Source of the DNA: Phoenix dactylifera
Lineage: Eukaryota > Streptophyta > Magnoliopsida > Arecales > Arecaceae
Direction: 5' to 3'
Length of the DNA stretch: 64,000 nucleotides
Assembly (NCBI RefSeq): GCF_009389715.1
Contig: NC_052400.1
Location: 20,243,674 to 20,307,673 of the forward strand
In this document: positions 1 through 8,193 of the stretch, piece after piece
Layout of the letters: each line of letters starts with the position of its first letter
Position numbering within the stretch: position 1 is the stretch's first letter
Position numbers and translations under genes: made by a program
The notes under the pieces: model-generated
Databases searched by the model: none
The model's input: the letters and a program-made list of their open reading frames with translations, nothing else
Told to the model about the DNA's origin: nothing

Positions 1-36
1 GTAACCACTCCATTGCTGTTCAAATTAATCCCTGCA

Positions 37-240
37 GTCATCCATCTTGGTGTTCTGATGCGATGGTTCTCACCTGACAGCAGTCAAATGGAGGTAATGT
101 TTCATGTTCTTGAAATCACTAGTTGTGGTGCATGCTTATGCAAATTGATCGTGCGTAGTGTATTAATTAGTTATATTTCCAGATGGCATATAAAGGTGAG
201 CTCCTTCGTGCAGAGAGTGCTAATAAACGCGTTAACATGA
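37..240 (+). CDS. Possible 3'-terminal exons of an unidentified gene (partial)
   Basis: I do not recognise this protein. A good acceptor (pyrimidine-rich, ctgcag) ends at base 36 and a donor (gag|gtaatg) follows base 93, enclosing an open 19-codon stretch ending WFSPDSSQME. A second acceptor (tttccag) ends at base 182 and opens in the same phase with MAYKGELLRAESANKRVNMM, closing at a TGA at 238-240. The phase match across a plausible intron is the only support. The composition (charged, helical) looks like real protein, but an equally strong internal donor (AAAG|GTGAGC, about 195) argues that the second exon could be shorter. It could also be a chance pairing of splice-like sites. Confidence 0.3.
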   Translation, partial: VIHLGVLMRWFSPDSSQMEVMFHVLEITSCGACLCKLIVRSVLISYISRWHIKVSSFVQRVLINALT

Positions 241-249
241 TGGTCCAAG

Positions 250-2240
250 GCTCTCATGATTCATGAAAATGAAAATTTCAGGAAGTACATGATGCGAATT
301 AGAAATAGCAGATACAGCTACAAGCTTCTTGTTACTTACACGATTCAGGCAACCAAAGGAGATCTGACTGAAACCATGTTTTGTTAAAAAAAGTTTTAAA
401 AGGGAAAAAGAATTACATTTTGTCTTTGTTCCATGATCCAGACAAGCAGGAGTTGCTGAAAGGGGGAATTAGAGGCCAAGGAAAAGATTGATTCCATGGA
501 ATTTTGGCACATGATTTCTTTGAAGCTTGGTCCTTGATCACGTTGCATTGCTTCAACTCACATGCAGATTTTGTGTGAAGTACTTTGTGATGTATCTTGA
601 TTGATTGACTGTTCGAACTTGGAATTCCCATTGTAGTCTCTGAACAAATTGTAGAATGTCAATTGATCAAGGTTATTTGTGGGTGGCTCATTCATCTGGC
701 TTTGCTGATCATGCTTTCCATAAAATCAGTTACTTCAGCAACTTGTGGAGGTTCTCTCTGTTCTCTTGATTGGTAGCAGCTGGTGAAACAGCATCCTTGA
801 AGAGCCCCGTGAACCAGTCTTTCAGATCGGGTGCAATCACCTGAAGAAGTTGCGAATTTTTCTTTCGACTATTAGCATATTTTTTTGGCACCTCCTTCGC
901 CTTTGGCAGTGACAATAAATCCAGGGAAAGTTTTAAAATGATGAGACCTTGGAATGCTTGTGAGGCAAGTTTTTATCAGCTTTCGTTCACCTCTTGGCAT
1001 TTCTATTTTGGCCACAACTTCAGCCTTTGACAGTGATACTTAACCCGGGGATGCCTCGACCTTGGAATGGTCGTGGGACAGGTATTATTGGGAATTTGTA
1101 TGGTACATCAACATAACCGAGGAGCTACCAGAATTTAGTTGATGACGAGGCTGTTCATATTTTTCTTGCTTTCGAGTCCAGCTCCTTTCAATTTCAATGA
1201 GTTGTAATCAGGAGATTCATGACTCTGGGAGGTTAGGAGTTGAGCGTTGTGACACCCTCTGGAAAAAGATCATGGCGATGCAGGTGACTCAACACCGCCA
1301 GCCTCCTGCCTCCGGCCACTGGCATGTGTATTTGTGAATCCTTATTTCTTCTATACAAGATTCGGTGGGAGGATTATCTACTTCTCTACCAGAGAATATA
1401 GCTGAATACATCCAGATAGATGGTTTTTGAATAATTGAATGCGTAGTAGCGTAGGTGTATTACATCAAGGATTTTTTGCTTAATGCTTGAACCAGATGCT
1501 ATAAAAGAGACATCCATTTGGAGACCTCGTGATTATTTGGAGGAAAGTGGTTTGCACGGATATTTTTTTGTTAGGTAAGGAGACCTCGTGATTATCTAAT
1601 GATAAAGTGCTACCTCTGTATTCTCATTGAATGACTTATTGTTATCGTGCTTATGGTTACATCATCCCTGTGATAATTTTAACGTCAGCTTTTCTTTCAG
1701 AATGTACTTGTTTTGCCACCAAACGTGGTAATATGTTCTCATCGCCTCTTAGTGTGGGTAGTTCAAACGCTAACTAGCGGCTACGTTGCAGACTCCATCC
1801 TCGAACATCACATCGGAAAGAAGAGAGAACATCAGGGAGGGCGCCGGAGATTGATGATTATATTTCCAGAATGGTATGGGCGTATCAATATGTTGATTTC
1901 TCCATGCAATTATAGGTGGTCCCTTGCGACGTTGGAGACGTGGATTTGGAATCCACAAGGTTGGTAGTATCGACCATTATGGCTAGATCCGTGCGCGGAC
2001 ACCTCATCTTGACAGTTGACAGGTACATTTCATAAAGGACAGTGGTTGGCATGTCCGAATCCTTCAAATCTTATTAAATTAATTTGGTATAGAATTATCT
2101 ATGTTTTAAATGAGATAACGGAAGAAACACGGAAGTGTCTTGGTTTGTCCGTTAGAGGTCAATCAAAATTAGTGGTCCCAAGGTTACGCATGCCCAACGA
2201 TTCAGTGGACATGGGAGCCCACGCTAAAAACTGTGTTGAT
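250..2240. other. Non-coding stretch, no recognised gene
   Basis: Only short random ORFs are present on both strands and none has recognisable domain content. The sequence is AT-rich and looks like ordinary intergenic DNA. The stretch from about 1710 to 2070 stays open in more than one frame but has no family signature. Confidence 0.5.
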
Positions 2241-2332
2241 CGCCCCCCCCCCCCCCAAAAAAAAAAAAGCCCTCATCTTCTTTTTTTTTTTAAATTTCCC
2301 CCGCCCTCATCTTTTTTTTTAATTATTTTTCT

Positions 2333-2426
2333 AAAATTTTATACAATGATAGCTCACATCATCCACGTATGAGTACATTTAATTTTATACAATGGTAGCT
2401 CACACCATCCATGTATGAGTACATCC
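2333..2426. repeat. Tandem duplication of a 46-bp unit
   Basis: Two adjacent copies share the core tttatacaatg(a/g)tagctcaca(t/c)catcca and the end gtatgagtacat, with a few transitions between them. The unit lies in what would be the 3' part of the minus-strand LINE remnant. An oligo-C14/A12 run (2243-2268) lies just to its left. Confidence 0.75.
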
Positions 2427-3070
2427 ATAAGAATCAGAAAGAAGAAGTCAACTCGACTTAGGGGAAAGCAAATTTAGAACTTTTCCAACAGAACTCTTCT
2501 GAATAGTGCGCAGCAAAAGAGGCAACCCAGTCGGCAGCACTATTTATCTTTCGATAAACATGAGTGGCCCGGAACTCTCTCCTTCATATCTTTTATCCTC
2601 TCTGCCGATGATAAGTCAAAACATTCAAATAAGTAGGATGCGATGGTCTGCTTGTCACTTAACCAAATTCATTTCATATTTCTTTACCCCTGGAGAGCGA
2701 TCTCAAGATAGCAGGGGTAGTGCTACTCGATTTGGATTCTTGCAAACCTACAGCATAACGACCAACAAAATCCTTGACCAACATTCTCCTGGCAAGGTCT
2801 CCAAGACCACGCATGTTCCAGCATATCAGCGACATAAGAAAAATTAAGCAGCCATCAACATATAAGAACACCAGATGAGACACAGGAAGGTGTTCTGCAT
2901 CAACACAGGAAAAGCCAAAGCACAAGAAGAGCCAATCTAATTTTTGTGCATTCAACAGTAGGTGCATACGCGGAATACAAGGGAGACGGAGAGGCACAAA
3001 TAAAAACCAGGTAATAGAACATTGGACAACAACAGGGGAAGCACAACAGAAGCGATCCTAACAAGCATAG

Positions 3071-3150
3071 AAGAGAACAAAATCACTCCGGGATTGCCTT
3101 GTATCAAAAGAGAGGAGAACATAATTACTCCGGGACTGCCTTGTATCAAA
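3071..3150. repeat. Tandem duplication of a ~39-bp unit
   Basis: Two consecutive units contain actccgggattgccttg and actccgggactgccttg, each followed by tatcaaa. They lie inside the 5' part of the minus-strand LINE remnant. Confidence 0.7.
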
Positions 3151-3677
3151 CTCATCAAGCTACAGAAGAAGCACTCTCTTTCTCCAGAGATAGTAAGAGT
3201 TTTGCAAACCTATCTGACCTCATTTTCAAAAATCAGCACACCACACTTGCGGGCCCAATCCACAATGCATTCAAGAGGGAGAGAGTGGAGAATCAAGCCT
3301 CGGTCTTTTGATCCATTTTCTATTTCTACATTAGACTCAGCTGGGGTAGCAGCAATGGCACTCACAATCAGAATCTGACAAAACCATATTCTTTCTCCTA
3401 AGCTGACATTAATTTGGAAGTTGCTAGTTTGACGGAGCGAAGAGCCTTCTCTCTCAGCTTCCTTCTAGAACCCAATGATCACCCGAGGGACGGTAAGGCC
3501 GTAGAAGAGTCCATGTCTCGTGCAATCTGGCATCAAGTCACCAATATTTTTAGGCTGAACACGAGAAGAAGTATCAGGGATCTTTTCAGCCCAGCCCTAG
3601 TTCACATAATCCTGGGTCAGCCTAACTCTCACAACTCACAGGGGAGACAACAGGGCCATTTAGCTCCTCCAAGCGCG

Positions 3678-3860
3678 TCCGCTATAATGCTCCACGAGGC
3701 TGCAGGAAGCGCTGACGACCTTGGGGTTGGGCCTGCAGGCCAGCTCTATAGAAGGGCTCAGCGGATCCAAAGGCCCACTTCCGCTATAATGCTCCACGAC
3801 CTCGGGGTTGGGCCTGCAGGCCAGCTTTGCAGAAGAGTCCAGCAGATCTACAGGCAGATG
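3678..3860. repeat. Tandem duplication of a ~90-105-bp unit
   Basis: The segment beginning tccgctataatgctccacga near 3678 recurs near 3780, followed in both by ggggttgggcctgcaggcc and a related tail. The second copy lacks about 18 bp present in the first. It lies in the ORF1-side region of the minus-strand LINE and suggests slippage after insertion. Confidence 0.75.
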
Positions 3861-4544
3861 GACCAAGGGGGAATGCAGTGGGCCACACAACAAATCACTG
3901 TTGCTCGGGCGTGAGAGGAGGACCTCTTGCTCGGGCGAATAGGTCTAGGAGAAGCACTAGGGGTTTGAAAAGAACCCATCATTGCGAGAAAGGCACGATG
4001 GTGATTTGAGGTCAAAAACATCAGATCACTGTTGAAGAGGTCGATCAGGGGGGATAACCGTCGAACTGCGAGCGAAGAGGCCCTCACCTCCGATTGTACA
4101 GAGACAGGGCAGGACATTAATGGCGTTTGGCTTGGGTTCACCAGCTCCGTGTTAAACTTGCTGAGACATGAGAGCCACCGATAGAAGTGACGATTCCACT
4201 CATTCCTTACTGACGATAGAATCCGACGGGCCAGATACAGCCAGTGCCAATCCCCTAGCCCTCTGAAGGTGGTGAGCTCCGCCGAGCCTGAAACAGCAAC
4301 AAAAACAGTTGAAGATCTCCGGTGATGCAGAGAGATAGGTGCAGGAGGTGTTGGAGAGGTGGAGTCAGTTGCATTCTCTGCGGCATCAGCACTCGCCTCC
4401 CTAGGTTTAGGGAGGGGCCCAGGAGATGTTACGTACCGAGAGGAACTGGTTTCGATCTGAGGCCTATCACCGGATAAATCATCCCTTTAGATCAGGTTGT
4501 CTCCATAAGAACTAGGTTTTTCCTAATAACCGTATTCTTGCCTT

Positions 4545-5140
4545 CACCTGGGATGACTAGGGATATCTGGGGTACCCGCAGTGCTGTTTCAGCGCCCAGA
4601 TTTGCCATTGTTTCTTGGGTGCCCCCACCCCTTGGTTATCTCAAGATGAATTTTGATGGCAGTGTGGCGAAGGATGAGAAGTCAGAAGGGGTTGGATTTG
4701 TTATCAGAGACCATTTTGGGAGTTTGATTACAACGGGTGGCCGGGGCACGACAGGTCTCACTGTTGCTGGAGCAGAGCTGTGGGCAGCCTGGGCCGGCAT
4801 ATTCTATGTGAGGTAGGTGCTCGGGGCCGAGCGGGTGCACCTTGAGGGGGACTATTTTATTGTTATAGTTTGGATCCGGGGTGCGGATAAGTACGTAGAT
4901 AGTTACCTAATTATTTGGGAGACCCACAGGTTGGCTATGGAGATGGATAAGTTTCATGCATTACACATTTTTCGAGAGGCGAACAGAGCAGCAGACTGGG
5001 TCGCCTCTTATGTTGCACAACATTCCAGGGAGTTCCGCTTCCTATTTGTATTTTTTGTTTTCTTTTGACTTGGCAGGATGTACTCACGTTAGAGCCATAT
5101 GAATTGCCGTTTTTATCCCAAAAAAAAAAAAAAAAAGAAA
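4545..5140 (+). mobile_element. 5'-truncated LINE: RNase H domain and poly-A tail
   Basis: From 4555 the + strand encodes the RNase H domain found at the end of plant LINE ORF2. It reads KMNFDGSVAKDEKSEGVGF, then AGAELWAAW, an in-frame TAG at 4816, VHLEGDYFIVIVWIRG, and finally HIFREANRAADWVASYVAQH. The first catalytic Asp (NFDGS), the Glu (AELWA), the EGD Asp and the terminal D of AADW are recognisable. The stop codon and several substitutions make it a pseudogene. A 3' UTR leads to an A-run with a short A/G tail at about 5119-5147, as expected for target-primed insertion. It lies tail-out from the neighbouring minus-strand LINE, whose 5' side it abuts. Confidence 0.82.
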
Positions 5141-5491
5141 GAAAGAAATTCATGTTATTGGGCTGGGAAAAGGATCTCTACGGATCCCACATGAGTTGAA
5201 CCAACTCGGCCCAAATTTGACCTCCCGCTGCAGATTCGTCTTCGAACAATGCCAAATTCCAGCTTCTGATGTTAAAAGGTCAGCTAAAACTAATAATTCG
5301 GAAGAATCTCAACCGCACGATTTCGACCGTGCGGTCAGTAAGGGACAAGCCCGACGATTGACGAGGAAACCCATCCTTCCGCCTCCCCTCATCACCAATC
5401 AAACGGCTAATTTGGCATGGCATTCTCGTAAATTATCTCTTGTAAAGCATACAATAGGTCATTTCACATTAAAGTATATTAAACTAATGGG

Positions 5492-5537
5492 TAGTTCTAA
5501 ATACACCCCCCCGATTGCTCAGGACACCCCCCAAAAA
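5492..5537 (+). repeat. Left terminal inverted repeat of the MULE, perfect core
   Basis: Forty-six bases beginning TAGTTCTAAATACA, then seven C, GATTGCTCAGGACA, six C and five A. They match the reverse complement of 10878-10923 without a mismatch. The following bases (A-rich, then ctcagtacacccccc near 5600) are only loosely mirrored. Confidence 0.92.
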
Positions 5538-5749
5538 CCAAAAAAAAAATACCCAAACTAACCTTTAGTGTAATTACCATATTGCCCTTGAAATTTTCTC
5601 AGTACACCCCCCTTCCTCCTCCTCCATCTCCTCCTCCGTTTCGTTTTGAAAAGGAAAAAAAAAACCACCCCTCAAACCCCCCTTAAACCCCTCGATCCAT
5701 TTACATCGTTTAGGCGATCTTTGAAGGAGATTTAAGCCCCATTCGAAGC

Positions 5750-7460
5750 ATGGACAAGCAACTAGTGATTTGGGACGAAGAATCGGCCGCAAAGGTACAT
5801 GTTCCACCTTGTTTCGAAAGTTTTTTTTTTTCACGGTTCGTGCTCCGTTCGGCACTGGATCGCCGAACAAAAGGCTTCTGTTCGGCTGCATAGTGCCGAA
5901 CAGAAGCCTTCTGTTCGGCAACGCTCTACCGAACAGAAGGCTTCTGTTCGGCTGCACAGTGCCGAACATAAGGCTTCTGTCCGGCACACTGCAGCCGAAC
6001 AGAAGGCTTCTGTTCGGCACTCTGCAGCCGAACAGAAGCCTTCTCGTGCCAAATCGCGTGCCGTGCTGAATTTTGTGCCGAACAGATCCTCTGATTCATT
6101 AATTCTTGATGATAAATTATTTTATATGTAGGGCTATGCTACAACCGAATCTAGTATAATTGGATCAGAATTTGTACTGGATTACACAAGCGAATTTACA
6201 ACTTACGAGGTATTATAATATATTGTGCAATTTTGTATTAGTTTAGCGAGCTATTTTTACAACTGTGTACTTACATAAATTGTTTAATGTATAGATCTTC
6301 AAGAGTAGAGAGGACTTGTGTAATTGGTGTCGTGAAGCTGGGAGGCGAAATGGTTTTGTTGTTGTAATCAAATCATCCGATGCAGGTACCATTTCTAAGA
6401 AACCCAGAATTACGTTAGGTTGTGAGAGGGGTGGGACGTACCGAACCACAAAAGAAAAGCGAATAAAGACTGCCTGTGGGACAAAGAAGTGTGGATGCCC
6501 TTTTGCATTAAGAGGAAAGAAATTGGATACTGCCTGTGGGACATGTCGGGACGTGCCGTGCCGAGATGTGCCGATACGGGACATGTCGGGACGTGCCGTG
6601 CCGAGATGTGCCGATACGGGATGTGCCGTGCCGAGATGTGCCGACACGGGATGTGCCGTGCCGAGATGTGCCGATACGGGACATGTTCTGCCATTGTTAC
6701 ATATTTTCTATCATTTGATATTATTTGCAGATTTTTCGTACTAGAGCCCAGTCACATACGCCCATTATCTATATTGATGCTATTCCTTCTGCCTTGAGAC
6801 CATACATCCAGCATATCAAGGATGTAAAAGCTGATGGGAATTGCGGATTTAGGGCAATAGCTGACTTACTGGGATTTGGAGAAGATGACTGGGTGCGTGT
6901 TAGGAAGGATTTATTGCAAGAGTTGCAATGTCATTCGGACCACTATCGCACATTATATGGTGTGGAAGGGACGATTGCTGAGATCACTCATGCATTATCA
7001 TATTATGATGATTGTCCACCATATAACAGATGGATGACTATGCCGGACATGGGTCATCTTATAGCATCCTGCTATAATGTTGTCCTATACCATCTCTCGT
7101 TGCAACAATGTCTGACCTTCCTACCTCTCCGTTCTGTGCCAGTACCTCTTCTATCCCGCAAAGATATCGCTATCGGATTCGTAAATGGAAATCATTTTGT
7201 TGAGGTACTACGTTCACAACACTTGCGAATATTTAATTTTGCTTATTTATAATTTTGTAGCTATTAATATTTTCTTATTTCTAATTTTGAAGGTGTTCTT
7301 GTTGCCGGGACATCCCGTTCCGCCAGTAGCGACCAACTGGCGAAAATATCATCTTCCTTGTGCTACCGGATGGGAAAATTCATATGAAGCACGGATTCAA
7401 CAGTTCAAAGAGAGCATCTCACCTAATGTTATAATTAGCGAGACAGTAGAGTTAGATTGA
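5750..7460 (+). CDS. Transposon gene: FAR1-type zinc finger plus OTU cysteine protease, transposase core deleted
   Basis: Proposed exons are 5750-5794, 6132-6209, 6295 to about 6540-6690, 6731-7204 and 7293-7460; all junctions except the end of exon 3 keep frame with GT/AG sites. Exon 1 reads MDKQLVIWDEESAAK. Exons 2-3 give a FAR1-like DNA-binding domain: FKSREDLCNWCREAGRRNGF, LGCERGG, then CGCPFALRG, the zinc-ligand pattern of the WRKY-GCM1 class. In autonomous relatives a MULE transposase and SWIM finger would follow; here only a minisatellite is present. Exons 4-5 encode an OTU protease: DGNCGFRA carries the catalytic Cys with its Asp neighbour, NGNHFVEV the catalytic His, and a C-terminal LLPGHPVPPV-NW tail is typical of transposon OTU proteins. 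The 47-bp array-containing intron 1 region is long because it holds the palindrome array. The protein may still bind TIRs and cleave ubiquitin-like chains, but cannot transpose DNA itself. Confidence 0.72.
5835..6090. repeat. Left array of 25-bp palindromes (period ~33 bp)
   Basis: About six to seven units, each made of arm GCCGAACAGAAG, one central base, and arm CTTCTGTTCGGC, which is the exact reverse complement of the first arm. Units are joined by 8-9-bp spacers such as tgcatagt, aacgctcta and tgcacagt. Because each unit is its own reverse complement and the period is near 33, several frames on both strands stay open and give repetitive peptides, which I do not regard as proteins. The array falls inside the first intron of the FAR1-OTU gene and is mirrored at the right end. 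Confidence 0.93.
6538..6677. repeat. Minisatellite (40/40/30/30 bp) at the transposase deletion site
   Basis: Four head-to-tail units, two of 40 bp and two of 30 bp, share the core gtgccgtgccgagatgtgcc and end ccgatac or ccgacac. It starts at the second copy of a direct repeat (actgcctgtgggaca at about 6469 and 6529) and stops just before the OTU exon. It occupies the position where a MULE transposase domain would be expected. Confidence 0.9.
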
Positions 7461-7487
7461 TTATTTATATATGTACAATTTTTGAAA
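7441..7487 (+). repeat. Direct repeat A1 flanking the captured-gene insert
   Basis: A 47-bp segment from agacagtagagttagattga to tacaatttttgaaa recurs at 7963-8009 with one substitution, a 522-bp offset. It contains the stop of the OTU gene. The pair brackets the DRM/AGO4 fragments, as expected for template switching or an unequal repair event during capture. Confidence 0.9.
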
Positions 7488-7493
7488 GTTGTA

Positions 7494-7706
7494 AATTTTT
7501 TGGGGCTCTTAGAGTCATGTACTGTGAAACTCCATCATCAGCTGGGAATACATATGACGACTGTTGTTTCCGTTGAGATTTCAGATGTAAACAGAAACAT
7601 ACTTAAGAGCTGGTGGGAGCAAACAAATCAAACAGGGGAACTAATAGACCTTTCTGATGTACAAGAACTTAACGGTGACAAGCTTGAGCAGATGATTAAC
7701 ACATTT
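7494..7706 (+). pseudogene. Captured fragment of a DRM2-type DNA methyltransferase
   Basis: The + strand reads KLHHQLGIHMTTVVSVEISD, then VNRNILKSWWEQTNQTGELI, DLSDVQELNGDKLEQMINTF. From family knowledge this is the stretch of the rearranged DRM methyltransferase domain lying between the first SAM-binding motif and the GG-SPCNN catalytic loop; the VVSVE-SEVNRNIL and WW-QTNQTG strings are diagnostic. The match ends just before the loop, so the catalytic Cys is absent. The preceding FLGLLESCT may be a degraded version of the SAM-binding motif. It lies 34 bp after the OTU stop codon in the same orientation. I see no intron, and the fragment has no start of its own. An alignment to monocot DRM2 would settle it. 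Confidence 0.78.
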
Positions 7707-7736
7707 GTTGGAAAAGAGGGCTCTGTGATGTTCTTG

Positions 7737-7939
7737 GTTAAGAGGTTAATCGGCTGCCCTCTCCTTGCAAGGCCAGGTCTTGCCACTGGCACCCTCTTAG
7801 GCTTTGCTGCCTTTTTTGGAGGGGAACTTTGTCCAGGGTCAGCTTTGATTGGAACAACATTTGGAGGTACCTCAGGGGGAGGTGGAGGCAGAACATCAGT
7901 CGTATCAGATTCAGGGTCAAACCCCCCACGGGACTCCAT
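7737..7939 (-). pseudogene. Captured first-exon fragment of an AGO4-type Argonaute
   Basis: On the minus strand an ATG at 7939 opens MESRGGFDPESDTTDVLPPP, followed by PPEVPPNVVPIKADPG, KPKRVPVARPGLARRGQPI and NLLT. The order Pro-run, PPNVVPIKA, basic linker, ARPG, (R/K)GQ-I-LLT is the N-terminus of the AGO4/AGO6/AGO16 clade, where NHFKV would follow. The homology stops at NLLT, where the sequence joins the DRM fragment in opposite orientation. The ATG, frame and codons are intact over 68 residues. The orientation is sense for the PMD gene upstream on this strand. PAZ and PIWI domains are absent, so no Argonaute is made. Confidence 0.8.
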
Positions 7940-7962
7940 CTCCTTAGGGGGAGGTGGAGGCA

Positions 7963-8020
7963 AGACAGTAGAGTTAGATTGATTGTTTATATATGTACAA
8001 TTTTTGAAACTCCATCATCA
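7963..8020 (+). repeat. Direct repeat A2 plus 15-bp DRM-edge microhomology
   Basis: This is the second copy of the 47-bp repeat A1. It continues with gaaactccatcatca, which also occurs at 7526-7540 at the edge of the DRM-like fragment. The arrangement suggests the captured DNA was joined at this shared 15-mer. Confidence 0.88.
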
Positions 8021-8104
8021 ATATAAATCAAAAAATATCTGTCTTCGCATTGTTAGATTGATTGTTATGTGCACTGTTATATTTATGTAAAATAGAACGG
8101 GCCA

Positions 8105-8181
8105 GGCTTTACAAAGATTACACGTAAATGTACCAAAAATATATATTTTTCATTAATATCAAAGGCTTTACAAAGATTACA
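8105..8181. repeat. Short direct repeat in the inter-gene spacer of the MULE
   Basis: The string ggctttacaaagattac occurs near 8106 and again near 8164, separated by about 58 bp, and ctccatcatcaat follows the second copy, echoing the same string at 8010. This patchwork adds to the evidence for template switching near the captured fragments. Confidence 0.75.
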
Positions 8182-8193
8182 AAGGCTCCATCA

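Larger units (their letters stand above)
2240..4530 (-). mobile_element. Internally deleted LINE (non-LTR) retrotransposon
   Basis: Read on the minus strand, codons from 2835 downward start with MSLICWNMRGLGDLARRML, then VKDFVGRYAVGLQESK. This is the start of the endonuclease/exonuclease/phosphatase domain that opens LINE ORF2, with the conserved CWN-RGLG and LQE-K motifs. Immediately downstream (about 2460-2640) the sequence becomes the end of a LINE RNase H domain, with VYRK-NSAADWVASFAA. Most of the endonuclease, all of the reverse transcriptase and the zinc-binding region are therefore missing. The interval 2860-4530 would be the 5' region and ORF1 on this strand, but I see no intact ORF1 or CCHC knuckle there, so that extent is inferred. 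The copy is certainly inactive. Confidence 0.6.

Noticed and set aside
2506..2847. Plus-strand ORF of 113 codons
   Set aside because: Antisense of the LINE RNase H and endonuclease remnants on the minus strand, whose motifs are clear.
5482..5492. 9-bp MULE target duplication at the left border
   Set aside because: Left flank actaatggg and right flank taagttcga do not match, and shifting the border by a few bases gives no good match either.
5839..6090. CRISPR-like array (regular palindromic repeats with spacers)
   Set aside because: Spacers are only 8-9 bp, the arrays are inverted at two transposon ends, and the context is a plant nuclear genome.
5574..6131. Long overlapping ORFs on both strands with repeated PNRSLLFG or AEQKASVR peptides
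   Set aside because: They arise from the 33-bp palindromic repeat, which is a multiple of three and nearly identical on both strands. They lie in an intron of the FAR1-OTU gene.
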